A DNA stretch of 64,000 nucleotides from assembly GCA_025359205.1 (NCBI GenBank), contig JANYHD010000022.1, forward strand, positions 1-64,000. Reading direction: 5' to 3'. A program made the position numbers and the translations under genes. This DNA comes from Gammaproteobacteria bacterium. Its GTDB lineage: Bacteria > Pseudomonadota > Gammaproteobacteria > Steroidobacterales > Steroidobacteraceae. Positions 33,297 to 42,495 of this stretch are shown piece after piece. A model generated the notes under the pieces. The model saw nothing but the letters and a program-made list of their open reading frames with translations, was not told the DNA's origin and did no database searches. Numbering within the stretch: the first letter of the stretch is position 1; each line of letters starts with the position of its first letter.

Positions 33297-34903
33297 GCCG
33301 CTGGACGCGGAGGCTATGGGGCTCTCTGACGCTGGCGAGCGCTGCCGCGGTGAGCGCTACCGCGACTGTTGGCGCTGCCGCGGCATCCGGCGCAGCGGTG
33401 GCTACGGCCGATGCGCTGTACTCGGAACAATATCGTCCGCAGTTCCACTTCACGCCGCCACAGCAGTGGATGAATGACCCCAACGGCATGGTCTACGACC
33501 ACGGGGAATTTCACCTCTTTTATCAGTACAACCCCTACAGCAATAAATGGGGGCCGATGCATTGGGGCCATGCCGTCAGCCGTGACCTGCTGCATTGGCA
33601 GCACCTCCCGATTGCGCTGTATCCCGATCGGCTGGGCGCGATCTTTTCGGGCAGCGCAGTCGTCGATCATGCGAACACGGCTGGCTTTGGCTCGCGCGCG
33701 CACCCGGCAATGGTCGCGATGTACACCTACCACGATCACCTGAGCGAGAACCTCGGCCACACGGGCTACGAATCGCAGGGCATCGCGTTCAGCCTCGATC
33801 AAGGCCGCAACTGGAGCAAGTATTCCGGCAACCCGGTGTTGACGAATCCCGCCGTGCGCGACTTTCGCGATCCGAAATTGTTCTGGCACGCGCCAACGCA
33901 GCGCTGGATAGTGGCGCTGGCGGCAGCCGACCACGTTGCTTTCTACTCCTCGCGTGACCTCAGGCATTGGACCCACGAGAGTGACTTCGGGCAGGATCAG
34001 GGCGCGCACAGTGGCGTGTGGGAATGTCCTGACCTGATCTCAATGCAGGTTGAAGGCACGACGCAAGACCGCTACGTGCTGCTGGTCAGCATCGGCAAGG
34101 GAGGGCCGAATGGCGGCTCGGCTACGCAGTACTTCGTGGGCCATTTCGACGGACACCGATTTACCGCCGACGTTGCGCGCCCTGACCTGCCGGCATCCGT
34201 TCCCCGCTGGTTCGACTACGGCACCGACGACTACGCAGGTTCGACCTGGTCGGGCGGCGCGCGCGGCGATCAGCGGCAACTGTTCATCGGCTGGATGAGC
34301 AACTGGCAGTACGCCACCGACGTGCCTACGCAGCGCTGGCGCAGTGCCATGACGCTGCCGCGCGAATTGCGGTTGGTCGATGACGGCCGCGGCTACGAGT
34401 TGCGCTCGCGGCCGATTGCGGAGCTGGCGGCCTTGCGCCGCACGGCTGCAGTGGTCGGTCCGCGGGTCATTGCCGCGCCGTTCGATCTTACCGGGGCGGC
34501 AAAAACCCACGGCGGCCTGCTGGAGCTGGACATCGACCTGGATACCACCGGCGCACCCAGCAGCGAACTTCAGTTCGCCAATGAGCGCGGCGAGCGCACG
34601 ATATTCAGGATCAACCAGGCGGAACGACGCTTCGAACTCGACCGCAGCGCTTCGGGCGCGGTCGATTTCAGCGCGGTCTTCGCCGCCGTACAAAGTGCGC
34701 CCTGGCCTGGAACGGACCAGCGCGTGCGGTTGCACATCTACCTGGACCAGTCCTCGATCGAGGTGTTCATCAATGACGGCGACACGGTCTTCACCGCACT
34801 GGTATTCCCGGAGGCTGCGTACGACTCGGTGGTGCTGCGGGGCAGCGGCGCCTTTGGCCTGAACGGCGCGACGGTGTACGAGCTCGGGTCGGTCTGGCGC
34901 TGA
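33293..34903 (+). CDS. GH32 beta-fructosidase (invertase/levanase type), secreted
   Basis: The enzyme splits fructose from sucrose, raffinose or fructans. The 536 residues begin with an alanine-rich signal peptide. The five-blade propeller contains WMNDPNGMVY (nucleophile Asp, about residue 60), FRDPKLFW and WECPDL (acid/base Glu, about residue 244), and a GH32 C-terminal beta-sandwich follows. Export and length resemble levanases and inulinases as much as invertases, so the exact substrate is open. It overlaps the alpha-galactosidase stop and ends the receptor 2 operon. The fructose it releases can be used by the fructokinase in the opposing operon. Confidence 0.93.
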   Translation: MSRWTRRLWGSLTLASAAAVSATATVGAAAASGAAVATADALYSEQYRPQFHFTPPQQWMNDPNGMVYDHGEFHLFYQYNPYSNKWGPMHWGHAVSRDLLHWQHLPIALYPDRLGAIFSGSAVVDHANTAGFGSRAHPAMVAMYTYHDHLSENLGHTGYESQGIAFSLDQGRNWSKYSGNPVLTNPAVRDFRDPKLFWHAPTQRWIVALAAADHVAFYSSRDLRHWTHESDFGQDQGAHSGVWECPDLISMQVEGTTQDRYVLLVSIGKGGPNGGSATQYFVGHFDGHRFTADVARPDLPASVPRWFDYGTDDYAGSTWSGGARGDQRQLFIGWMSNWQYATDVPTQRWRSAMTLPRELRLVDDGRGYELRSRPIAELAALRRTAAVVGPRVIAAPFDLTGAAKTHGGLLELDIDLDTTGAPSSELQFANERGERTIFRINQAERRFELDRSASGAVDFSAVFAAVQSAPWPGTDQRVRLHIYLDQSSIEVFINDGDTVFTALVFPEAAYDSVVLRGSGAFGLNGATVYELGSVWR

Positions 34904-34941
34904 GCCCGCCGCACCGATCAACGCTACCGTGGTTGCGCCGC

Positions 34942-36003
34942 TCAGCGCGCCGGCGGAGCAGTATTGCGCTTCGCGCGCTCCAGTGATTCCTGCAGCATGG
35001 CGATGAGCTGCTGTGCCTGCGAGGACGTCAGCGGATCGAGCACGCCACGTGCTGCCTCCGGCAGGTACTGCGCCGGGTCACTGTCGGGCTGGAAGGCATA
35101 GACATCGAATATCGCGCGCCAGGCGGCACGCTCCGCCGGCGTCAGCCCGCGGATCGTCAGCAGGCTGTGCATCAGCGTGAAGTAGGGTGACAGCAGCTGG
35201 CGGGGCGCAATGTGCCACCAGAAATTCATCATCAGGCCGAAGGCGTCGAGCGATTCGGCATGGTGCACCCAGTGGCTCGGCAGGTAGAGCGCGTCGCCGG
35301 GATTGAGCTCGGCGACCTCGGCGTGCTCCAGCGCCGTGCGGAAGCGCGGAAAGCGCTGGTAGTCCGGCTGCGCGAAGTCGACCAGGCTCACCGGGGTACC
35401 GGCAGGTGAGCGATCCAGCGGCCCGAAATACAGGTTGCGCGCCTGCTCGGGCGAGAACAGCGTGTAACGGCGCCGGCCACCGATCACGCAGATGACGTTC
35501 TGCGATTCATCGAAGTGTGCGCAGATGCGCGTGCGATTGCCGATCCAGAGCGAAGCGCGGCGCGGGATCGCACTCTCCAGCAGATCGAGCGTGTGGCTGG
35601 CCTGCAGATCCGGCAGATGCTCGGCCACGGACACCGCTCCTGCGTACAGGGCCGGCCCCTGGATACCTTCCATACCCTGCAGGAGCCGCGTCACCAGCTC
35701 GCCCAGCGGCATCGGCTGCTGCGTGAAATTGAAACCCTGCAGCTCGTCGCCGTAGAAAAACCGGCCGCGGATGTTCGGCTCGCCGTGGTACACGCCGATC
35801 GGCTGCTCCTTGCTGTAGCGGCGCACGAACTCGCCCAGCGCCTGTGGCGACTCGCGCGCGGCCGCCACCGCCGGCCAGTGATTGACGAGCCCGCGCAAGA
35901 CCGCTGGCCGACCGAGCGGAACGATTTCGGTGTTGAACAGGGTCGCGTCGACGCGCTTCCACTCGCGCACCGGCTGCATTTCAGTCCAGATGTTTTCGCT
36001 CAT
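34942..36003 (-). CDS. Cupin-like/JmjC-type putative iron oxygenase
   Basis: This 353-residue protein is of the Cupin_8/JmjC-like group, related to 2-oxoglutarate hydroxylases of proteins or small molecules. An iron triad is visible: CAHFDESQN (H-x-D) and LPSHWVHHAES (His). The opening has the family's RPAVLRGLVNHWPAV. The ATG at 36003 overlaps the fructokinase stop (ATGA), so I reject the longer open frame upstream. It is the last gene of the glgA-fructokinase operon. With the DUF6445 and TPR proteins it is the third putative iron oxygenase in this sugar locus. The substrate is unknown. Confidence 0.88.
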   Translation of the reverse strand: MSENIWTEMQPVREWKRVDATLFNTEIVPLGRPAVLRGLVNHWPAVAAARESPQALGEFVRRYSKEQPIGVYHGEPNIRGRFFYGDELQGFNFTQQPMPLGELVTRLLQGMEGIQGPALYAGAVSVAEHLPDLQASHTLDLLESAIPRRASLWIGNRTRICAHFDESQNVICVIGGRRRYTLFSPEQARNLYFGPLDRSPAGTPVSLVDFAQPDYQRFPRFRTALEHAEVAELNPGDALYLPSHWVHHAESLDAFGLMMNFWWHIAPRQLLSPYFTLMHSLLTIRGLTPAERAAWRAIFDVYAFQPDSDPAQYLPEAARGVLDPLTSSQAQQLIAMLQESLERAKRNTAPPAR

Positions 36004-36872
36004 GCTCGAAATTGTGCTCCATCGTAGGCAGGCACCGCGCCCGGCTGCGAGGCGACAAACGCGGCGAGTCGGCCAGCGCGTGCCAGTGCAGTGGGCGCAT
36101 CGCTCCCGCGCAGCAGCTCGCACACGAGCATCGCGAGAAAGGAGTCGCCTGCGCCGACCGTGTCGGCGATCTGGGTCGGCCATGCCGGTTGGCGGTACCA
36201 GCGGCCCTGCCAGCGCAGCTGCGAGCCGGCGGCGCCGAGTGTGACGCACAGCGCGGTGATGGCGAAGCGCGACGCCAGCACATCCCAGAGTGCCTCCGGC
36301 GTGCACGCGCTCCCATACCACTGCGCGAACATGCGGCACTCGTCTTCGTTGATCTTGACCAGCGCCGCACCGCGCATCCCCGCCTCGCACAGTTCGCGGC
36401 TGATGTGCGGGGCGCGCAGATTTGGATCGAACACGCGCCAGCGCGCGGCGGCCGCCAGCTGCGTGATCGTCGCGTGGGCGCGCCCGTCGCGCTGCCCGAG
36501 CGTGCCGTACACGAAGGCGTCGCAGGTCGAGGCCGCGGCCAGCAGTTCGGGCGTGGCAGCGAGCGCATCCCAGGCTGCCGGGCTCAGGAACTCGTAACGC
36601 GCCGAGCCGGTGTCGTCGAGCACGGCGCGCGCCTCACCGGTGGCTAAGGCCGCATCGGTTTGCACGAGACAGGTGTCGATGCCGAGTTCGCGCGCGATGC
36701 CGAGCGCGCGCCGGCCGCGCTCGTCGTTGCCAATGCGGGCCGCAAGCAGGGCGTGGGCGCCGAGCCGTGCCGCGTGGCCGGCGACGTTGAAGGGCGCACC
36801 GCCGATGAACTCGCCGCGCGGCAGCACGTCCCACAGCGCCTCGCCGGCGCACAGGATCGTGGGCGTGCTCAT
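36000..36872 (-). CDS. Fructokinase (PfkB family)
   Basis: A carbohydrate kinase of 290 residues, most likely phosphorylating fructose from sucrose phosphorylase and GH32. It starts MSTPTILCAGEALWDVLPRG, has GGAPFNVAGHAARLG for sugar binding and ADTVGAGDSFLAML with the catalytic Asp and anion hole near the end. Both ends overlap neighbours by ATGA: glgA before it and the cupin gene after it. Its place in a glycogen synthase operon links sucrose breakdown to glycogen storage. Confidence 0.92.
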   Translation of the reverse strand: MSTPTILCAGEALWDVLPRGEFIGGAPFNVAGHAARLGAHALLAARIGNDERGRRALGIARELGIDTCLVQTDAALATGEARAVLDDTGSARYEFLSPAAWDALAATPELLAAASTCDAFVYGTLGQRDGRAHATITQLAAAARWRVFDPNLRAPHISRELCEAGMRGAALVKINEDECRMFAQWYGSACTPEALWDVLASRFAITALCVTLGAAGSQLRWQGRWYRQPAWPTQIADTVGAGDSFLAMLVCELLRGSDAPTALARAGRLAAFVASQPGAVPAYDGAQFRA

Positions 36873-38323
36873 CGCGCGAGGCGTTCGTAGGCGTCGACGT
36901 ACTGCTGCACCTGGCGGGTCCAGGAAAAATCCTGTGCCATGCCATTTTGCACCAGGCGGCGCCAAGCGCCTTTCTGCTGGTAGAGATCGAGTGCGGCGTT
37001 GATGGCCCAGCTCACTGCTGCTTCGTTGTAGTCATTGAAGACGATGCCGGTGCCAACGCCGCTCGCGGCATCGAACTGCTGCACCGAGTCCGCGAGGCCG
37101 CCGGTGCGGCGCACGATCGGCACCGTGCCGTAGCGCAGGCTGTACATCTGGTTGAGGCCGCAGGGCTCATAGCGCGAGGGCATCAGGAACATGTCGCTGG
37201 CGGCCTCGATCCAATGCGCGAGTTCGTCGTTGAAGCCGCGATGGAACAGCACGCGGTCCGGGTACTTGCGCGCGAGCCCCGTAAAAAATGCTTCGTACCG
37301 CGGCTCGCCCGAACCCAGCACCGCGAGCTCGAATTCGCGTGTCGCCAGCAACGCGGGCAGCGCGCCAAACAGCAGGTCCACGCCCTTCTGGGCGGCGAGG
37401 CGCGTGATCACGCCGAGCAACGGCCGGCGCTCGCCGCTGCGCAACTTGTGCCGCGCCAGGAATTCTTCCTTCAGGCCGGCCTTGACGCCCAGCTGGTTGG
37501 CGCCGAAGTGGCGGGGCAGATAGGCGTCATTGCGCGGGTCCCAGTCGGCGTAGTCGACGCCGTTGAGTATGCCGACCAGCGCTCCGCTCCGTGCGCGCAG
37601 CGTGTCGTCTAGGCCCGCCCCGTATTCGGCGGTCTGGATCTCGCGCGCATAGGTCGGGCTCACCGTCGTCAGCAGATCTGCGTACAGCAAGCCGTGGCGC
37701 AGCAGGTTGATGCGGCCGGCGCGCAGGTCGTCCTGGTGGAGCAACTCAAGGCCGGCTCCGCCGAGCACCTCGGCGGCGGCGGCGGGGCCGATCACGCCCT
37801 GGTAACCGAGATTGTGAATCGTGAAGACGCTGCGCGTGGCTGTGAACAGCTGGTCCCACTTGTAGATCGACTTAAGCCACAGCGGCCCGACCGCCGTGTG
37901 CCAGTCGTTGCAGTGGAGGATATGCGGCGCAAATCCCATGCGCTGGCAGCTCTGCAACGCTGCGTGCGTGAACAGCAGGTAGCGGCGGTACTCGTCCGGG
38001 TCGGCGGTGTAGATGGCCGGACCGCCGAACATCGCCGGACAGTCGATGAGGTACACGAAGGTCTGCGTGCCGGGCACCCGCGCGGTCTGTACCGAAAACC
38101 GATAGGCGCGCGGACCGATGGTCAGCGGCACGTCCTGCAGGAATTCGACCGGATAGATTTCCAGCTCCGCGCGTTTGATCGAGGCATGGCCGGGCAGGAA
38201 CAGGCGAATGTCGTGGCCAGCAGCATGCAGGTACTTCACCAGGGCGCCAGACACGTCAGCCAGCCCGCCGGCCTTGGCGAATGGCGTCATCTCGGCCGTG
38301 AGGAAGCAGATGCGCAGCGGCAT
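36869..38323 (-). CDS. glgA: Glycogen synthase (ADP-glucose type)
   Basis: GlgA extends alpha-1,4-glucan with ADP-glucose (GT5). The 484 residues match the family. MPLRICFLTAEMTPFAKAGGLADV at the start carries the ADP-glucose-binding KxGGL motif, HNLGYQG lies in the N-domain, and PSRYEPCGLNQMYSLRYGT with RRTGGLADSV lies near the C-terminus. The ATG at 38323 is chosen because the conserved protein starts there. No clear ribosome site is visible. It is the first gene of a three-gene minus-strand operon with fructokinase and the cupin protein, apart from the glgC operon about 32 kb away in the same locus. Confidence 0.96.
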   Translation of the reverse strand: MPLRICFLTAEMTPFAKAGGLADVSGALVKYLHAAGHDIRLFLPGHASIKRAELEIYPVEFLQDVPLTIGPRAYRFSVQTARVPGTQTFVYLIDCPAMFGGPAIYTADPDEYRRYLLFTHAALQSCQRMGFAPHILHCNDWHTAVGPLWLKSIYKWDQLFTATRSVFTIHNLGYQGVIGPAAAAEVLGGAGLELLHQDDLRAGRINLLRHGLLYADLLTTVSPTYAREIQTAEYGAGLDDTLRARSGALVGILNGVDYADWDPRNDAYLPRHFGANQLGVKAGLKEEFLARHKLRSGERRPLLGVITRLAAQKGVDLLFGALPALLATREFELAVLGSGEPRYEAFFTGLARKYPDRVLFHRGFNDELAHWIEAASDMFLMPSRYEPCGLNQMYSLRYGTVPIVRRTGGLADSVQQFDAASGVGTGIVFNDYNEAAVSWAINAALDLYQQKGAWRRLVQNGMAQDFSWTRQVQQYVDAYERLAR

Positions 38324-38355
38324 GGCCGGGAGTTTACTTGACGTATGATTCGCGC

Positions 38356-38487
38356 ATGCGTCGCGTGGCCGTCTTCCTCGCCCTGATCGCCCTGCTGGCC
38401 GTATCGCTCGCCCTGGCGTGGGTGGCCACGGGTTGGCCGGACTGGTGCCGGATGCTGGGCTGGTGCGACGGCCGGAGTCTGATGTAA
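38356..38487 (+). CDS. Possible small membrane protein of 43 residues
   Basis: An ATG opens a frame beginning MRRVAVFLALIALLAVSLAL. It has two arginines, one clear transmembrane helix and a tail rich in Trp and Cys (WPDWCRMLGWC). The composition is protein-like: charged start, helix, defined tail. It lies in the otherwise empty 280 bp between the divergent glgA and M32 genes. No ribosome site is obvious, so the call is tentative. Confidence 0.4.
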   Translation: MRRVAVFLALIALLAVSLALAWVATGWPDWCRMLGWCDGRSLM

Positions 38488-38489
38488 CT

Positions 38490-38515
38490 AGTTGATTTAT
38501 AATAAATAAAATACC
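38490..38515. promoter_or_regulatory. AT-rich promoter island between glgA and the M32 gene
   Basis: In this GC-rich region 38490-38515 is almost entirely A and T and includes TATAAT (38498-38503) on the plus strand and TATAAA-like sequence on the minus strand. It could drive the carboxypeptidase operon, glgA, or both. No good -35 is visible. Confidence 0.4.
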
Positions 38516-38606
38516 CATTCAGGTCGCCGCCAGGAGCCCCGGGCTGGTAGAATCCGTGCCGTCCCCGAAGAACTCGAACCCGGCCTTGTCCGCGACCTGA
38601 GCAGCT

Positions 38607-40109
38607 ATGTCCGCGACTCCATACCAACAACTCGAGCAGGAATGGCGCCGCCTGCACGCCTTCCGTGGCGCGCTCTCGCTGCTGCGCTGGGACGCGGCGG
38701 TGATGATGCCGCGCGGCAGCGCCGCGGTGCGCGGCGAGCAGGTCGCCGCACTCGAGACCGAGTACCACGCGCTGCTGACCACGCCCAAAGTCACGCGGCT
38801 GCTCGATCGCGCGCAGGCGGACCTGCGCGGCCTCGAGGTCTGGCAGGTATCAAACCTGCGCGAGATGCGCCGCCAGCGCGATCACGCGATCGCGACGCCG
38901 GTGCTGCTGATCTCGCGCCTGGCGCGCGCCACGGCGATCGCCGAGAGCCAGTGGCTGGCCGCGCGCCGCGACAACAATTTCGCGCTGTTCGCGCCGCACC
39001 TCGAAGAAGTGCTGCTGCTGGTGCGCGACAAGGCGGCGCTGCTCGGGCAGGCGCTCAATCTCCCGCCCTATGACGCGCTGGTCGACCAGTTCAGTCCCGG
39101 CGTCGGCACTGCTGACATCGACGCGATCTTCAAGGCGCTGTCGCGCCGCTTGCCGGGCATGATCAGCGAGGCGCTGGAAAAACAGCAACCGCAGGAGGTG
39201 CTGCCGATCGCCGGCCGCTTCAGCGTCGCGAAGCAGCGGAGCCTGGTAGTCGAAGTGATGAAGGCTGTCGGCTTTCCCTTCGATCAGGGGCGTCTTGACG
39301 AGAGCGAGCATCCCTTCACCGAGGGCGTCGTGGGCGACATCCGCGTCACCACGCGTTACGACGCGGCTGATCCCTTCGCAGGGCTCCTGGGCGCGCTGCA
39401 CGAGACCGGGCATGCGATGTACGACCTCGGCATGCCGACCGAGTGGCGCGACCAGCCGGTCGGGCGCGACCGCGGCATGGCGCTCGAGGAAAGCCAGTCG
39501 CTGCTGCTCGAGATGATCATCGGACGCAGTGCGCCGTTCCTGCGCTACCTGCAGCCGCTCCTGCAGAAGCACTATGGCGCGAGCGGCCCGGAATGGGAGT
39601 TCGCGAACCTGCATCGCACGCTCACGCGCGTGCGGCGCAGCCTGATCCGCGTCGATGCCGATGAAATGAGCTACTCGCTGCACATCATGCAGCGCTACGA
39701 CATCGAGAAACAGCTGCTGGCCGGCAAGCTCGCGGTGCGCGACCTGCCCGAAGCCTGGAATGCGGGGATGGAGCAGCGCTTTGCCAATCGCCCGTCCGGC
39801 GCCGCCGACGGCTGCCTACAGGACATGCATTGGGCGCTCGGTTCCTTCGGTTACTTCCCCTCGTATGCGCTCGGCCTCGCGATCGCTGCACAACTGTGGG
39901 AGGCGCTACGGGCCCAGTTGCCCGATGTCGATGCCCTGATCCAGCGCGGCGAGTTCGCGCCGGTGTTCGCCTGGCTGCGCGACAACATGCACGGTTACGG
40001 CGCGAAGCTCCCGATCAAGGAACTGATGAAGCAGGCCAGCGGCCAGGCCCTGAGCGCCAACGCACTGCTGCGCTACCTGCAGGGCAAGTACCTGGCGGAG
40101 AGCCCGTGA
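38607..40109 (+). CDS. M32-family metallocarboxypeptidase
   Basis: This zinc carboxypeptidase, of the same family as the thermostable carboxypeptidase of Thermus, trims residues from peptide C-termini in the cytoplasm. The 500 residues match the family. The zinc motif HETGH is in [16 protein letters not shown] (about residue 264), followed by [11 protein letters not shown] with the third ligand and the later [17 protein letters not shown] segment. It starts at ATG 38607 and overlaps ttcA by GTGA, so it leads an operon of five genes that all overlap by a few bases. Confidence 0.95.
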   Translation: MSATPYQQLEQEWRRLHAFRGALSLLRWDAAVMMPRGSAAVRGEQVAALETEYHALLTTPKVTRLLDRAQADLRGLEVWQVSNLREMRRQRDHAIATPVLLISRLARATAIAESQWLAARRDNNFALFAPHLEEVLLLVRDKAALLGQALNLPPYDALVDQFSPGVGTADIDAIFKALSRRLPGMISEALEKQQPQEVLPIAGRFSVAKQRSLVVEVMKAVGFPFDQGRLDESEHPFTEGVVGDIRVTTRYDAADPFAGLLGALHETGHAMYDLGMPTEWRDQPVGRDRGMALEESQSLLLEMIIGRSAPFLRYLQPLLQKHYGASGPEWEFANLHRTLTRVRRSLIRVDADEMSYSLHIMQRYDIEKQLLAGKLAVRDLPEAWNAGMEQRFANRPSGAADGCLQDMHWALGSFGYFPSYALGLAIAAQLWEALRAQLPDVDALIQRGEFAPVFAWLRDNMHGYGAKLPIKELMKQASGQALSANALLRYLQGKYLAESP

Positions 40110-40966
40110 ACGCCGCGGTGGCCGAAGTAGCCGCAGTAACTGCGCCGCCCCGGCGGGCCCGCGATTCCGGCGCGCTGCGCAAGCTCGGCGCCGCCTTGCG
40201 CGGGCTGGCCGGCAAGGCCATCGAAGACTATCGCATGATCGAGCCGGGCGATAAGGTCATGGTGTGCCTGTCGGGTGGGAAGGATTCGTACACGCTGCTC
40301 GACCTGCTGCTCTCGCTCCAGCGCAGCGCGCCGGTCGACTTCGAGCTGATTGCCGTCAACCTCGACCAGAAGCAGCCGGGCTTTCCGCCGCAGGTGTTGC
40401 CCGATTACCTGCGCGGGCTTGGTGTGCCGTTCCACATCATCGAGCAGGACACCTACAGCGTGGTCAAGCGCCTCATTCCCGAGGGCCGCACGATGTGCTC
40501 GCTGTGTTCGCGCCTGCGCCGCGGCGCGCTCTATCGCTACGCGGGCGAACACGGCAACACCAAGATCGCGCTCGGCCATCACCGCGACGACATCGTCGAG
40601 ACGCTATTCCTCAACCTGTTCCACAGCGGGCGCCTCAAGGCCATGGCGCCGAAGTTTCGCTCGGACGACGGCCGCCACGTGGTGATCCGGCCGCTGGCCT
40701 ACATCGCCGAGCGCGACATCGCGCGCTACGCGCGCGGCCGGGCGTTCCCGCTCATCCCCTGCGACCTGTGCGGCTCGCAGCAGCAGCTGCAGCGTGTGAC
40801 CGTCAAGCGCATGCTGGCCGAGTGGGAGCGCTCGCATCCGGGGCGCACCGAGGCGATCTTCTCGGCGCTGCGCAACGTCGAGCCTGCGCACCTGGCCGAT
40901 ACCGGGCTGTTCGATTTCGCATCGCTCCGGCCCGGGAGCGAGCCCGTCGCCGAGGGCAGACCCTAA
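40106..40966 (+). CDS. ttcA: tRNA 2-thiocytidine(32) synthetase TtcA
   Basis: TtcA thiolates cytidine 32 of tRNA using ATP and an iron-sulfur cluster. The 286 residues include the PP-loop [15 protein letters not shown], the cluster-binding CxxC pair ([11 protein letters not shown], then IPCDLCGSQ) and [15 protein letters not shown]. The start is GTG 40106, overlapping the M32 stop; upstream in-frame starts would lie inside the M32 gene. The stop overlaps the next ATG (TAATG). The C-terminal 30 residues ([13 protein letters not shown]) are typical of the family. Confidence 0.95.
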   Translation: MNAAVAEVAAVTAPPRRARDSGALRKLGAALRGLAGKAIEDYRMIEPGDKVMVCLSGGKDSYTLLDLLLSLQRSAPVDFELIAVNLDQKQPGFPPQVLPDYLRGLGVPFHIIEQDTYSVVKRLIPEGRTMCSLCSRLRRGALYRYAGEHGNTKIALGHHRDDIVETLFLNLFHSGRLKAMAPKFRSDDGRHVVIRPLAYIAERDIARYARGRAFPLIPCDLCGSQQQLQRVTVKRMLAEWERSHPGRTEAIFSALRNVEPAHLADTGLFDFASLRPGSEPVAEGRP

Positions 40967-42495
40967 TGGATCGGCCGCTCGCCAACAGCTACTGGGTCAT
41001 TCCCGGGCGGCTCCTGGCGGGCGAATATCCGGTGGGGCGCGAGCAGCAGCTCAGCGATGCGGGGCGCGCGCGCGTGCAGGAGCTGATCGCCGCGGGCATC
41101 AGTTGCTTCGTCGACCTGACGGAAGAGGGCGAATGCCCGCCCTACCAGCCGTTGCTCCCGCCTACCGTCAGCTACTTGCGCCACGCGATCCGCGACCAGC
41201 GTGTGCCGCGCCGGCCGGCGCAGATGCGGCGCATCCAGGACGAGATTGCCGCGGTGCTGGCCGGCGGCGGCACGGTCTACCTGCACTGCCGCGCCGGTAT
41301 CGGCCGCACCGGCATGGTGGCCGGCTGTTTCCTGGTGGAGCAGGGGCGTGATGGCGAGCGCGCGCTGCGCGAACTCAACGAGCTGTGGACGCAGCAGTGC
41401 GCACGCGCGGAGCTGTGGCCCATGGTGCCGCAGACGCCCGATCAGGCCGAATACATCCGTCACTGGACGCCGCGCCTGCCGCCCGCGGGCGCTTACGCCG
41501 AAGCCGTTGCACCAGACGAAGAGGCTGATATCACCGACACGGAACTGGCGCCGGTGCGTGGCCTGCGCGAGCGCTTCCAGGGCGCGATGCTCGGGCTCGC
41601 CGTGGGCGATGCGCTGGCGGCCGCCACGCAATTCCGGCGTCCTGGCAGTTTCGCGCCCGTGGGCGACCTGCTCGGCGGCGGTCCTTTTGACCTGCCACGC
41701 GGGGCCTGGAGCGACGACACGGCGATGGCGCTCTGCCTCGCCGAGAGCCTCGCGGAATGCGAGGGCTTCAATCCGGCCGACCAGCTCGAGCGCTACGGTC
41801 GCTGGCAGCGCGAGGGTTACCTGTCGGCCACGGGGCAATGCCTCGGTGTCACCGCAGCAACTGCGCGCGCCCTGGCGGCAGCGCCCTGGCGTGCGCAGCC
41901 GCTGGCCGGCGTGCAGTTGCGGTCGCAGCTCGACGCTGAGCCGCTCGCCCGCGTTGCGCCCGTCGTGCTGCACGCCTATGCCGCGCCGGAGGAGGCCATC
42001 GCGCTCGCAGCCGAGGCGGCCCGCGCGACCTGCCAGGCGCCGCAGGTGCTCGACGCCTGCCGGTTGCTCGCCGCCATGGTGCACGCGGCGCTGCGCGGCG
42101 AGCCGCGCGAGCGCTTGCTGGCGCCGCCGGCAGCAGCATTCGGTGCACGCGCGCTGCAGCGCGAGGTTGCCCGCATCGCGACCCGCAGCTACGACGCGGA
42201 GTACACGCCGCCGGCCGCCGATGGCGGTGCGCTCGCCGCGCTCGACCTGGCGCGTTGGTGCCTGGCCAGCACCAGGAGTTTTCGCGAGGGCGCGCTGCGC
42301 GCCGTCAACCTGGGTGGTGACAGCGACGTGATCGCCAGCGTCTACGGCCAGCTCGCCGGCGCGCACTACGGCGTCGCGGCCATCCCGGCGGCCTGGCGCG
42401 GCGCGCTGGCGCGCGCCGAGCTCATCGGCGAACTCGGCGACCGCCTGCTGCGCAATGCGCTGCTGCAGGCGGGTGAACAGGCGGTCGCATCGTGA
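40966..42495 (+). CDS. Fusion of dual-specificity phosphatase and ADP-ribosylglycohydrolase
   Basis: Two domains are joined in 509 residues. Residues 1-170 form a cysteine phosphatase with the CX5R loop YLHCRAGIGRTGMVAG (Cys near residue 108) and an upstream DLTEEGECPPY segment. After a linker, residues 200-500 form an ADP-ribosylglycohydrolase (DraG/ARH type) with GAMLGLAVGDALAA, GAWSDDTAMALCLAESL and NLGGDSDVIASVYGQLAGA, the metal-binding Asp clusters of that family. Together they could remove phosphate and ADP-ribose, perhaps from the same target or from ADP-ribose phosphates. It overlaps ttcA and the next gene. The substrate is not known. Confidence 0.9.
   Translation: MDRPLANSYWVIPGRLLAGEYPVGREQQLSDAGRARVQELIAAGISCFVDLTEEGECPPYQPLLPPTVSYLRHAIRDQRVPRRPAQMRRIQDEIAAVLAGGGTVYLHCRAGIGRTGMVAGCFLVEQGRDGERALRELNELWTQQCARAELWPMVPQTPDQAEYIRHWTPRLPPAGAYAEAVAPDEEADITDTELAPVRGLRERFQGAMLGLAVGDALAAATQFRRPGSFAPVGDLLGGGPFDLPRGAWSDDTAMALCLAESLAECEGFNPADQLERYGRWQREGYLSATGQCLGVTAATARALAAAPWRAQPLAGVQLRSQLDAEPLARVAPVVLHAYAAPEEAIALAAEAARATCQAPQVLDACRLLAAMVHAALRGEPRERLLAPPAAAFGARALQREVARIATRSYDAEYTPPAADGGALAALDLARWCLASTRSFREGALRAVNLGGDSDVIASVYGQLAGAHYGVAAIPAAWRGALARAELIGELGDRLLRNALLQAGEQAVAS

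Noticed and set aside
18161-36003. A halogenated natural-product cluster
   Set aside because: Despite three halogenase-like genes there are no NRPS, PKS, terpene or other scaffold genes; the neighbours are sugar uptake and hydrolysis.
36004-36390. Upstream extension of the cupin/JmjC gene
   Set aside because: It would overlap most of the fructokinase C-terminus and adds an Arg/Gly-rich segment absent from the family; the ATG at 36003 with ATGA overlap is the better start.
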